From Shewanella acanthi (GTDB lineage: Bacteria; Pseudomonadota; Gammaproteobacteria; Enterobacterales; Shewanellaceae): a DNA stretch of 64,000 nt. The stretch spans positions 3,720,001 through 3,784,000 of the forward strand of contig NZ_CP080413.1 of assembly GCF_019457475.1 (NCBI RefSeq), given 5' to 3'. A program made the position numbers and the translations under genes. A model generated the notes under the pieces. That model worked only from the letters and a program-made list of their open reading frames with translations, ran no database searches and was not told where the DNA came from. This document shows, one piece after another, positions 56,407-64,000 of this stretch. The stretch's first letter is position 1, and every line of letters begins with the position of its first letter.

Positions 56407-57216
56407 TTAAACCGCTGCCGCCTTTGCCTGAGCTTTTTCGATGCGGTTGATGCGGCCCTCAAATCCTGTCACAGTTCCGTCGGTTAAACCTAACGCAAGC
56501 GCTTGTTTACACAATGCAATTGCCTTATCAAAAGCATGAGTATCGTTCAGCAGAGTCGCAAGGTGCATAAAGCCGGTGGTTTTTAACTCGGCCTCAGCAC
56601 TTACATCATGAAATAATGCTAAATACTGGGAGCTTAAGTTGGCGCCATAGTGAAGATAGTCAGGTGTTTTACGCTGCTTGTAACATTCGGCAATCAAGTT
56701 TTGCACCGCGTTATAACGCTCGACGGCAAAGGTTGCCTGTTGATAACTTGAAAAAATCTGATTCAAGGTGTCGTTTGCCCATAAACCCGGTGCTTCAATT
56801 ACATGACTCACAGAAGGAGCACTCGCTACTATGGCAGGCGCTGGTGTCACCTCTTCAACGGCCACAACATCAACCGATACAGGGGTAGTTTGAAATTCGA
56901 CCTCAGCCTCAGTTTTTGTCGTTTCAACATCGACTTCAATAATATCGTCACTGATATCGACACTTGGCTGAGACTCCGACTCCCTCGGCATCAATTCTGC
57001 CTCAACCTCCTTTACCGTATCCATCTCTGGACTAGGGGCGGGTTCAACACTTTTAGCCTCATTAACTTCCGCAGCCTTTGATGCAGACTCTGCAACCGTT
57101 TTTTCCGTTGTTCTTTGCGCCATCATTGCATCTTGCTCTTCCTTCGCTAAGCGCTGGGCGCGGCGAAACAAAAACACTCCGATAGCAAGCAGTACTAGAA
57201 CGACAATGACCTTCAT
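56407..57216 (-). CDS. single-pass membrane protein with acidic linker and helical C-terminal domain
   Basis: 269 residues. An N-terminal membrane helix (about 2-16) is followed by a basic stretch and a low-complexity Glu/Val/Pro/Thr-rich linker (about 30-150). The C-terminal domain (about 155-260) is helical, with the TPR-like pair NDTHAFDKAIALCKQALALGL. Cytoplasmic orientation of the domain is inferred from the basic residues after the helix. Family not recognised. Linker composition resembles the protein at 23408, but the two are not otherwise alike. Confidence 0.75.
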   Translation of the reverse strand: MKVIVVLVLLAIGVFLFRRAQRLAKEEQDAMMAQRTTEKTVAESASKAAEVNEAKSVEPAPSPEMDTVKEVEAELMPRESESQPSVDISDDIIEVDVETTKTEAEVEFQTTPVSVDVVAVEEVTPAPAIVASAPSVSHVIEAPGLWANDTLNQIFSSYQQATFAVERYNAVQNLIAECYKQRKTPDYLHYGANLSSQYLALFHDVSAEAELKTTGFMHLATLLNDTHAFDKAIALCKQALALGLTDGTVTGFEGRINRIEKAQAKAAAV

Positions 57217-57428
57217 TCTCTATCACCTTTGATGTGGCTTCCAAACAGAAGCAATGTCAACGGGTGCTAAGTCAAGACAATATGCATGACCAGCAATGAG
57301 TTACAATTAATTGGGCAGATATTAACCGCTATTAAAGTCTATTGCGTCTGTATAAATCAAGTTTTTATACTTTTTTATCGGATCTTGCGCGCAATTCGTT
57401 ATATCGGTTAAACCTTAAGGAGGATATC

Positions 57429-57533
57429 GTGATTTTCGCTTCGCCAATGACCAACGACATTCAAATTATTTGCAATGGGTATTGCAAAGCCACATATTGT
57501 GCGCATGTTCAAAAATTCGCGTATCAGTTTTGA
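57429..57533 (+). CDS. putative 34-residue cysteine-containing small protein
   Basis: GTG start preceded at five bases by TTAAGGAGG (57415-57423), a full match to the anti-Shine-Dalgarno sequence, the strongest site in this part of the window. The product contains Cys-x3-Cys-x4-Cys-x-His (IICNGYCKATYCAH) and no membrane segment. It is the tail of a longer open frame back to 57342, but only this start has a binding site. It lies in the 374-base gap before ygbA, on the same strand. No family recognised. Confidence 0.4.
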   Translation: MIFASPMTNDIQIICNGYCKATYCAHVQKFAYQF

Positions 57534-57590
57534 ACCTGCCATCATCACTGCATATCATGGGATATCCGAGTCACTTAGTAAGGTATTTTC

Positions 57591-57995
57591 ATGGATTCCG
57601 CGACACTGCTTAGCGGCAAACTGAAATACGAGCACCAGACCATTAGCGCCATGGCAAAGATTTTTTGCAAAGCAAATCATCAAGGCCAAACTGAGGCAGG
57701 CTTGTGTTCTGAGTGTTTAGCGCTCTTGGAATACGCGGCGCTGCGATTAGACCGCTGCCCCTATGGCCAGAACAAACCCACCTGCAACAAATGCCCAGTT
57801 CATTGCTACAAACCTAATCAAAAGCAACAGGTTAAAGAGATGATGATCTTTGCAGGACCGCGGATGTTGTTGACGCACCCAATTCGTGCAATCAAACACT
57901 TACTGGCTGAGCGAAGTCCTGTTCCTGATACCGTCCCAGAAGCCGCTTCGAATCGCCATCAGCGTTTGGCGTGTACTCAGAAAAAACCTGTGTAG
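57591..57995 (+). CDS. ygbA: YgbA family (nitrous-oxide-stimulated promoter) protein
   Basis: 134 residues, cysteine-rich: LCSECLALLEYA, RLDRCPYGQNKPTCNKCPVHCYKP. These match the E. coli YgbA family, whose expression responds to nitric oxide through NsrR. The GPRMLLTHPIRAIKHLL segment is also a family block. The C-terminal 25 residues vary. Cys pattern suggests metal binding. A dyad ATATC-ATGG-GATAT (57552-57565) lies upstream but does not match the NsrR consensus I know. Confidence 0.85.
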   Translation: MDSATLLSGKLKYEHQTISAMAKIFCKANHQGQTEAGLCSECLALLEYAALRLDRCPYGQNKPTCNKCPVHCYKPNQKQQVKEMMIFAGPRMLLTHPIRAIKHLLAERSPVPDTVPEAASNRHQRLACTQKKPV

Positions 57996-58045
57996 TGCTT
58001 TTGTGCCCTTCAATTCCCTGTTATAACAAGGATTGAGGTGCCGAA

Positions 58046-58972
58046 ATGGATCAATTTAATTCGTTTTTCACTCAAGCCTATTGGTGGCTGTCGTTATTCG
58101 GTGGCCTGCACAGCCTTGGGCTGGCACTTTATATTCGCATCCGCTTTCGTGCCGACATTAATCAGCGCCTGCTCGCTGCTTTTTTGGCTCTTATCGCATT
58201 GTATTTTTTCACGGGTATGGTTAATCGTGACAATGCTCCGATACCAATGCATCTGATATTTAATCTACTCAATCCCATTTATTTTTTAGTGATGCCCCTG
58301 CTTTACCTCTACTGTAAGAGCACCTTGGAAGAGCGCAAAACACCCATTGGATTTTCAAAGCATTTTTTGCTGTCATTAATCTGCCTAGGATTTGCACTAC
58401 TCGATATCATGCTGCGCTTTAATTTGCACATTCATGCCAGCGAGTTTGTCCAAAAGTTCTTTGAATTTCGACAACATATTGATGTCAGCCACTGGAGTCT
58501 GATATTACCCCTATTACTGCTCATTCAAACCGCCAGCTATTTTGTCGCACTGATTATGCTATTAAGACCCTATAAACTCAGGTCAACAACTGCTGTCAAT
58601 AAGGATATTACAACCCTGCAATCTCTCCGTTTCCAATGGCTGTTAATGCTGACAATTGTCATGTTACTTAATTGGTTACTCAGGGTATTTTTGGTCGTAT
58701 TGCCCTTTTATTTTGGCGATTCACTATCCATGCTATCACTCGCACTGCCACATTTAAGTTTGATGCTCAGCTTTTATGTACTTGCCGCATTTGGGCTCAA
58801 ACAAATTACCCATGCGGCCTTTATCAGAGGGCATTTGTCTGCCCCGAGTAAAACTGCGCCTTCGCAGGGAGATATTCTCACCTCTGAAGAGCTCGACTTT
58901 ATTCAACAAATACAAATAGAACCTAAAGAATCCTCCAAAAAAGTACCTAGTAAAAACAGCGTAAAACCTTAG
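58046..58972 (+). CDS. 7TM membrane sensor of AraC-type regulators, lacking the DNA-binding domain
   Basis: 308 residues. Seven predicted membrane helices (about 10-30, 40-60, 68-90, 105-125, 150-172, 195-220, 225-255), with the NPIYFLVMPLLYLYCKS block seen in the membrane part of AraC-family regulators. The cytoplasmic tail (ILTSEELDFIQQIQI) is where those regulators enter their linker and HTH domain, but it ends 30 residues later in Lys/Ser-rich sequence. No HTH follows in any frame before the next gene. It may be an independent sensor or a truncated gene. GAGGTG lies before the ATG. Confidence 0.75.
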   Translation: MDQFNSFFTQAYWWLSLFGGLHSLGLALYIRIRFRADINQRLLAAFLALIALYFFTGMVNRDNAPIPMHLIFNLLNPIYFLVMPLLYLYCKSTLEERKTPIGFSKHFLLSLICLGFALLDIMLRFNLHIHASEFVQKFFEFRQHIDVSHWSLILPLLLLIQTASYFVALIMLLRPYKLRSTTAVNKDITTLQSLRFQWLLMLTIVMLLNWLLRVFLVVLPFYFGDSLSMLSLALPHLSLMLSFYVLAAFGLKQITHAAFIRGHLSAPSKTAPSQGDILTSEELDFIQQIQIEPKESSKKVPSKNSVKP

Positions 58973-59104
58973 GCCTATCTGGCACTACTCCGCTCAGCTG
59001 CCATACTGATAGCTTCGTCAATAAACGGAACCTAGACAGGGGTAGCTCGGGTGTATCTAGCAGCCATTGCGCCCCTATGAACGCAGACTTAAGGAGTCAA
59101 AGTC

Positions 59105-59689
59105 ATGAAATCGTTGTTATTTATGCTTGCTGTATCAAGTTACCTGATTGCCAGCTTAATCATTCCCACTGCAATGGCCAGTGAAGAAAGCTATGAAGAA
59201 GCGCTAAACAATTTCAAACACGCTGAAGAAACAGCCAAATTTTTCGATGAATCCTATGGTTACGCGCTATTCCCCACTGTGGGTAAAGGCGGCATAGGTA
59301 TCGGTGGTGCCTATGGCAAAGGCAAAGTCTTTAAAGATGGACGGGCTGTGGGTGAATCGAGCCTAAAACAACTCTCTATCGGCCTGCAACTCGGTGGGCA
59401 AGCCTACAGCGAAATTATTTTCTTCGAAGACGAAAAATCCTTCAAGGACTTCACCAGTGGCACGTTTGAATTTGGTGCCCAAGCTTCTGCCGTTGCCATC
59501 AATATGGGGGTGAATGCGCAAACAGGGACAACTGGCAATTCTGCTGGTGCAGGGCAATCAGGCGGTAGCCAAAAAGCCAAAGGATCCTATGTAAATGGCA
59601 TGGCGGTATTTACCGCTGCAAAGGGCGGCTTGATGTATGAGGCGTCGCTTGCGGGTCAGGCATTCTCCTTCGAGCCTTTAGGTAAATAA
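59105..59689 (+). CDS. exported SYLF-domain (YSC84-type) lipid-binding protein
   Basis: 194 residues with a signal peptide (about 1-25, ending AMA). The mature part is a SYLF/YSC84 domain: SYGYALFPTVGKGGIGIGGAYGKG, LQLGGQAYSEIIFFE, and the C-terminal GLMYEASLAGQAFSF. A Gly/Ser-rich insertion (about 140-162) interrupts the domain near its end. The family binds phosphoinositides in eukaryotes; bacterial members are periplasmic and of unknown role. Own terminator follows. Confidence 0.88.
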   Translation: MKSLLFMLAVSSYLIASLIIPTAMASEESYEEALNNFKHAEETAKFFDESYGYALFPTVGKGGIGIGGAYGKGKVFKDGRAVGESSLKQLSIGLQLGGQAYSEIIFFEDEKSFKDFTSGTFEFGAQASAVAINMGVNAQTGTTGNSAGAGQSGGSQKAKGSYVNGMAVFTAAKGGLMYEASLAGQAFSFEPLGK

Positions 59690-59730
59690 ACGACAATAGC
59701 GAAATGTTAAGTGACTAAGCCTTAAACATA

Positions 59731-59766
59731 AAACCTCTTCACACATTCGTGGAAGAGGTTTTTTAT
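59731..59766. terminator. bidirectional terminator between SYLF gene and acyltransferase gene
   Basis: AAACCTCTTC (59731-59740) pairs with GAAGAGGTTT (59752-59761), with T6 on the plus strand and TTTTATG on the minus strand. It lies between convergent genes. Confidence 0.88.
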
Positions 59767-59790
59767 TGAAAATGCAATTACACGTTATGT

Positions 59791-60828
59791 CTACCAGCCG
59801 ATAACCATACGCGAACGATTACCTAAACGCTTTTTGAGGTACTTGGCAGTTAAAATACTTCCCACCATCAAAAAGATAAAAATCCCAGCCGAAAACAGTA
59901 TGCTCGTTACCCAAGAGCCTGGCGGTAAGCGGTAACGTATCGCTGTCATTGTCGAGTTAAATAATAGATCGAACAGTGGATGAATGAAGAAGATCGCAAA
60001 ACTCATTTCCGCCGTTTCAACCAGCCAAGGTAAGCGACTTCGGGTCGATAGCCACTCACAGAAATTCAGCACGAGAATACACAGGCCAAGCTTCTGAATA
60101 AACTGCCAATCGATGCCGTTATATTCAAATGGAGCTTTATGATAGTTACCGATATGAACCGAGATATAGCTCTGTTCAACTAGGCTCACCAACACTAAAA
60201 TCGCGGCGATGGCACTGAAAATTGAACCATAACGCGACACCACATGCTCGTCTTGGGAATACAAAATACCAATTAAATAGAAAGGCATAAAGTAAACAAG
60301 CGAGTGTATGAAGTTGACGTTACCTATAGGGCGGTGCATTAAAATCGCCACCACACAACTTATGATAAACAGCGTCCAGCGCATCTGCTGTGAGCAGCGA
60401 ATAAACCATAAAAAAATTGGCGAAAACAGAAACACCGCCATGATGAAGGGAATATACCAGTGCGGATATAAAATATAGCCGTTACGTACTGTGTAATAGA
60501 TATAGAGCAGCACTTTTTCAACTGGCTGATGCTCAAGGAATATCCAGCGCAAAACAAAACAAAATAACCCGACAAAGGACACGATCAGGAAGGGATAAAG
60601 CACGTTTTGCACCTTATTCTTCATAAACTTGCCGTAGTCGAAATCCTTATAAAATATTCGATGAAAAAAATAGCCCGAGATAAACACGAACAGTGCCGTA
60701 CCACCTCGCAATAGGTTTTCGAGCAGCAGAGGGAAGCCTTCACCGGAGTTATAAATACTGTGGCCCAGTACGATAAAAATAATCGCTATGCCACGCATGT
60801 AAGTAAATTCGAGCTGATTTTTTCTCAT
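59791..60828 (-). CDS. acyltransferase-3 (OafA/YrhL-type) integral membrane protein
   Basis: 345 residues with about ten membrane helices. Family marks are the N-terminal FTYMRGIAIIFIVLGHSIY with the catalytic His, GGTALFVFISGYFFHRIF, and HWYIPFIMAVFLFSP. Such proteins transfer O-acyl groups to cell-surface sugars or other exported molecules. The start ATG lies only two bases after the stop of the putative peptidase gene, so the two are coupled. Acceptor unknown. Confidence 0.87.
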   Translation of the reverse strand: MRKNQLEFTYMRGIAIIFIVLGHSIYNSGEGFPLLLENLLRGGTALFVFISGYFFHRIFYKDFDYGKFMKNKVQNVLYPFLIVSFVGLFCFVLRWIFLEHQPVEKVLLYIYYTVRNGYILYPHWYIPFIMAVFLFSPIFLWFIRCSQQMRWTLFIISCVVAILMHRPIGNVNFIHSLVYFMPFYLIGILYSQDEHVVSRYGSIFSAIAAILVLVSLVEQSYISVHIGNYHKAPFEYNGIDWQFIQKLGLCILVLNFCEWLSTRSRLPWLVETAEMSFAIFFIHPLFDLLFNSTMTAIRYRLPPGSWVTSILFSAGIFIFLMVGSILTAKYLKKRLGNRSRMVIGW

Positions 60829-60830
60829 GA

Positions 60831-62228
60831 TTAATTCATCGCACAGTAGAGGGTTCTTCCCTCAACAACACTCGCAGAAACTCTGATAGTCCCGTGGATC
60901 TCAGGTTCGTTGAATACCAAATACTGCCCTTCACGTTGGAAAGTAAACCCCAGAGGTAACAGGGTTGCAGCCTCAATACCCTCACAATAATTTTGTAAGG
61001 ACACATCCAGTAACGGTATGCCATTAACATTCAAGTTACTGAATTGCGAACTCATTCCTAAATAGGCTTGAGTCAGTTCTTCCTGAAAGGGCACCACATA
61101 AAACCCTGAGCGTACATCACCCACATCAATAAAGCTGCTGCCATCACTGAGGCTTGGCATCACTAACAAAGGCACCTTAGGATCCTGCACATCCTGCAGC
61201 AGCTTGGCGAGTTTCTGTTGAGTGGCTGGATAGTAGGCCAATAATTGCTGCAATCGATTACGTTCAGCATTGTGCGTTGCCTGTGGTGGCACAACGGGTT
61301 TCACTTGGTTTAAAAGGATATCTACCGGCAGCATGCCCGACATAACGGACTCCTTCCAAACACTCGGCTCCTGCAAGCTATCGAGCAATATTCCTGCTAA
61401 GGCGCCAATGTTTTCTGCCTCCGCTGTCCAACCGCCTTGCATTTGTTGTTGCTGATAATAATCACGCACATACTGCAATAGGATTTGCTGGTAACCGAGG
61501 AAGGTTTGATTCTGGCTTAAGTATCGCGCGCCAGCAATCAACTCGATATACCTAGCGCTGCCCTCGACTAAATCATTCACATAGCCAACTTTATCCTCGT
61601 TAGGAGCCTCGAGGCGCCAAAGTTGTAACCAATAGGCGGCATAGCTTAATTGGAGTGACTGTTGTTCAGGCTGCAATAACGCCGCCATGAGCGCATTAAA
61701 CAGTTGTAATCGATAAAAACGGGCTTCAAGGTTAAGCGGATACACCTCACCCTCGAAGTGCATCGCTTCTTCTAATACCCGCCACTCAGACTGCGCATAG
61801 AAGTGAAACGCCTCATGCACTCCGTTACCGGCCCAAATTAAAAAGGGCAGATCCGAGGTTTTGACCTCGCTAGAAAATGGGATATGGGGGGATTCTAGCT
61901 GAATTAACACTCCCGCCTGCCCCTGATATTGGGGAAAGCCGAAGTTAACAGTAAAACCAGAGTGCAAGTTAACAAATTCTAACACACTGTTATCTTGGAT
62001 AATCTCTCCCCCAGGTTGGCGGAGCCACACGTTACCATCGACACTGAACAGGTGAACTTTGTCGTCGAGGCGAAATCCCGGCCATAGGGATTCACTCTGG
62101 CGACTACTTTGAACCATATAATCGAGATACAGGCGGGCGAGCTGTTCGGCAGAGGCTTTATCGGCGAACACAGGTACGGCGGTTAAGAACCCGAAAAGGC
62201 CAAGGAACACCGCCAAAAGATTTTTCAT
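60831..62228 (-). CDS. exported putative HExxH zinc peptidase
   Basis: 465 residues from ATG 62228, with a signal peptide (about 1-20, FLGLFGFLTAVPVFA). VHEAFHFYAQ carries HExxH (HEAFH), and about 90 residues later DLVEGSARYIELIAGARYL has the EGxAxY form that supplies the third zinc ligand in gluzincins. The C-terminal half has two cysteines in LQNYCEGIEA and RTLYCAMN that may form a disulfide. Peptidase activity is inferred from the motif only. An upstream start at 62258 would add ten residues before the signal peptide. Coupled to the acyltransferase-3 gene. Confidence 0.75.
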   Translation of the reverse strand: MKNLLAVFLGLFGFLTAVPVFADKASAEQLARLYLDYMVQSSRQSESLWPGFRLDDKVHLFSVDGNVWLRQPGGEIIQDNSVLEFVNLHSGFTVNFGFPQYQGQAGVLIQLESPHIPFSSEVKTSDLPFLIWAGNGVHEAFHFYAQSEWRVLEEAMHFEGEVYPLNLEARFYRLQLFNALMAALLQPEQQSLQLSYAAYWLQLWRLEAPNEDKVGYVNDLVEGSARYIELIAGARYLSQNQTFLGYQQILLQYVRDYYQQQQMQGGWTAEAENIGALAGILLDSLQEPSVWKESVMSGMLPVDILLNQVKPVVPPQATHNAERNRLQQLLAYYPATQQKLAKLLQDVQDPKVPLLVMPSLSDGSSFIDVGDVRSGFYVVPFQEELTQAYLGMSSQFSNLNVNGIPLLDVSLQNYCEGIEAATLLPLGFTFQREGQYLVFNEPEIHGTIRVSASVVEGRTLYCAMN

Positions 62229-62393
62229 TTTTTGCCTAAACACACAAAGGGTCCACAAAACAGCGCTAGCATATAGCGCAAATCGGCAATAGGGAACGCC
62301 TACAAAAAAATATTTTCAACCGCCCACTCACTGCTTATTTTTCAATGGAAAACTAGCAACAAAATTAGCACTTTAACTTTCAATTTACACTTG

Positions 62394-62762
62394 TTACTCG
62401 GGTCGTGACGAATCGTTTTTTGAGCTTTGTGCATCATCGCCAAACCAAAGCACTAACTTTTCCTTCGCAAGGGTTTTCACCCCATCATCGATGTAGAGTG
62501 TCACCATAGTGATGGCCGCAGCGAGTGCGCCTAGGTCGTCGGTAAACCCCACCAGCGGTGTGAGATCGGGAATCGCATCGATTGGTGAAATAAAATAGGC
62601 CAAGGCTCCGAGGATGACAGACTTTGCCCAAGCGGGCGTATTAGGTTGCTGCGCCGCATAATAAAGCCAAAGGGCTCGCTCAACTACATCGCGCCCCGCC
62701 TGTTTGCCAAAGAGCTTAATCTTGTTCCAAAAGCCCGTTTCGGTATATTCGTCTTCCACCAT
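62394..62762 (-). CDS. DUF1232 (YkvA) family small membrane protein
   Basis: 122 residues. The DUF1232 core is WAKSVILGALAYFISPIDAIPDL, followed by VGFTDDLGALAAAITMVTLYI. Two hydrophobic segments can be placed in the membrane. Family function unknown. Stands alone, between the peptidase gene and ygiQ on the same strand, 131 bases from the next terminator. Confidence 0.87.
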   Translation of the reverse strand: MVEDEYTETGFWNKIKLFGKQAGRDVVERALWLYYAAQQPNTPAWAKSVILGALAYFISPIDAIPDLTPLVGFTDDLGALAAAITMVTLYIDDGVKTLAKEKLVLWFGDDAQSSKNDSSRPE

Positions 62763-62892
62763 CCGTTTACCCCATCAAGTCGTTAGGCAAGCTTTCGAGT
62801 TATCTAGAGTGTAATTCGCAAAATCTTAAGTGTCAGGCGGGGATAAGTACGAAAAGCGCATCCTGCGGAAAAGGATAATTGAAGTGCATGAA

Positions 62893-62925
62893 CAAAAAGG
62901 CCACTCCAGCTACTGGAATGGCCTT
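62893..62925 (-). terminator. ygiQ terminator
   Basis: AAAGGCCACTCCAG CTA CTGGAATGGCCTTT with one mismatch; the minus strand has a T5 run after it. Confidence 0.9.
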
Positions 62926-62950
62926 TGATAAAAACTCATAAAACAGCTAA

Positions 62951-64000
62951 TTAAGCAGGTTTACGTGCAGAAGATGGTTTACCACCACGGGATGGCGCAG
63001 AGCCTTTTCCACCATTGCCACCAGCCTTCGAGACCGCTTGACCAAACGGCGCTTTGGCACCAAGGCGATTCGGTTTACTTCCCGAAGGCTTAGTCCCCGC
63101 TTTCCCCTTGCGGTCATCAAACTGATTGTTAGAGAAGCGAGTGACCGCCTTCTGACCTTGGTTTGCATCCTTGATCCACTTAGGAGCACGCTCATTACGG
63201 CCTTCAGGCGGCACGAGTTGATTTGGACTATTACCAATTAGGTCTTCACGACCCATGGCGATTAAGCCTTCACGGATGATTGGCCAACCCGCTGGGTCGT
63301 GGTAACGCAGCAATGCCTTATGCAGACGGCGCTGACGACCCTTTTTCGGTACTGGAACCACTTCGCTGCTGTGTTTCACATTTTTCAGCGAGTTCAGCTC
63401 AGTGTGGTAAATCGTGGTTGCGTTTGCCATCGGTGATGGATAGAAGTTTTGCACTTGGTCGAGCTTAAACTTACGCTCCTTAAGCCAGAGTGCTAAGTTC
63501 ACCATATCTTCATCGGTCGTGCCTGGGTGGGCCGAAATAAAGTAGGGGATCAGGTACTGTTCTTTACCCGCCTCTTTCGAGAACTTGTCAAACAGTTCCT
63601 TGAACTTCTCATAGGTGCCCATGCCAGGTTTCATCATCTTGCTGAGAGGCCCTTCTTCGGTATGCTCTGGGGCAATCTTGAGGTAACCACCGACATGGTG
63701 CTGCACTAACTCTTTAATATAGGCAGGATCTTCAATCGCTAAGTCGTAACGCACGCCCGATGCAATCAGAATTTTCTTGATGCCAGGCACGGCGCGAGCG
63801 GCACGGTATAAATCGATAGTGTGCTTATGATCTGTGCCTAAATGGCCGCAAATCGATGGATACACACAGGACAAACGGCGACAGGTTTTCTCCGCTTTCT
63901 CGCTGGTACAACCTAGGCGATACATGTTGGCCGTTGGACCACCAAGATCCGAGATAACGCCGGTAAAGCCTGGGACTTTATCTTGAATATCTTTGATTTC
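62951..64000 (-). CDS. ygiQ: YgiQ family radical SAM protein, C-terminal part (cut by window edge)
   Basis: The visible 349 C-terminal residues of a roughly 740-residue family member. [71 protein letters not shown] and [19 protein letters not shown] match E. coli YgiQ. The C-terminal 80 residues are Lys/Arg/Gly/Ser-rich and probably disordered. The radical SAM CxxxCxxC motif lies outside the window. The reaction is not known. Confidence 0.93.
   Translation of the reverse strand, partial: EIKDIQDKVPGFTGVISDLGGPTANMYRLGCTSEKAEKTCRRLSCVYPSICGHLGTDHKHTIDLYRAARAVPGIKKILIASGVRYDLAIEDPAYIKELVQHHVGGYLKIAPEHTEEGPLSKMMKPGMGTYEKFKELFDKFSKEAGKEQYLIPYFISAHPGTTDEDMVNLALWLKERKFKLDQVQNFYPSPMANATTIYHTELNSLKNVKHSSEVVPVPKKGRQRRLHKALLRYHDPAGWPIIREGLIAMGREDLIGNSPNQLVPPEGRNERAPKWIKDANQGQKAVTRFSNNQFDDRKGKAGTKPSGSKPNRLGAKAPFGQAVSKAGGNGGKGSAPSRGGKPSSARKPA

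Noticed and set aside
57552..57565. ATATC-ATGG-GATAT dyad before ygbA as an NsrR site
   Set aside because: Does not match the long AT-rich palindrome known for NsrR in gammaproteobacteria; five-base arms are easily found by chance.

Overview
The window looks like chromosomal DNA of a gammaproteobacterium, most probably Shewanella (Alteromonadales). The basis is close protein similarity, recalled from memory, to E. coli housekeeping genes, together with the propionate cluster of prpB, prpC, acnD and prpF behind a GntR-type regulator and the accessory content (PlsC pairs, S9 peptidase, a propeller GGDEF-EAL sensor). About 57 protein genes are called. No rRNA, tRNA, insertion sequence, integrase, phage gene or CRISPR array is evident. 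The window cuts two genes: leuA at the left edge and the radical-SAM gene ygiQ at the right edge, both on the minus strand.

Layout. 0-9 kb: leuA with a leucine attenuator and leader peptide, a TPR protein with a degenerate GGDEF domain, recQ, yigI and rarD (an E. coli-like recQ/yigI/rarD neighbourhood), a small membrane protein, argA with candidate ARG boxes, and rpmB-rpmG. 9-18 kb: radC, coaBC-dut, slmA, an S9 peptidase, folE, rph-pyrE with its attenuator hairpin, and yicC. 18-25 kb: yjjG, a sulfotransferase-like gene, an MFS transporter, a sugar 1-kinase plus nucleotidyltransferase pair, and a two-part membrane protein of unknown role. 25-29 kb: gmk, rpoZ, spoT, ridA. 29-35.5 kb: acyl-CoA synthetase, Ca/Na antiporter, comM (yifB), and two tandem acyltransferases.

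35.5-43 kb is the 2-methylcitrate operon (regulator, prpB, prpC, acnD, prpF). Three copies of ATTGTCGACAAT or a one-base variant lie before the regulator, and each of the last three intercistronic gaps holds a GC-rich hairpin. 43-50 kb carries a 1500-residue periplasmic-propeller/PAS/GGDEF/EAL sensor, a class II branched-chain aminotransferase and a RidA-like gene. 50-57 kb carries an NhaC-type antiporter, zapB, a small convergent gene, a candidate small RNA and a run of lipoprotein-selO-DUF3630-srkA-dsbA. 57-64 kb holds a 34-codon small ORF with a near-perfect ribosome binding site, ygbA, a 7TM AraC-type sensor without its DNA-binding domain, a SYLF protein, an acyltransferase-3 plus putative HExxH peptidase pair, a DUF1232 protein and ygiQ.

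Most of the window is core metabolism. The parts most worth a second look are the candidate sRNA near 52.2 kb, the sugar kinase/nucleotidyltransferase cassette, the selO-srkA-dsbA run, the HExxH/acyltransferase pair, the small ORF at 57.4 kb and the operators and hairpins of the prp operon. I did not find a clear-cut new defence or mobile system.
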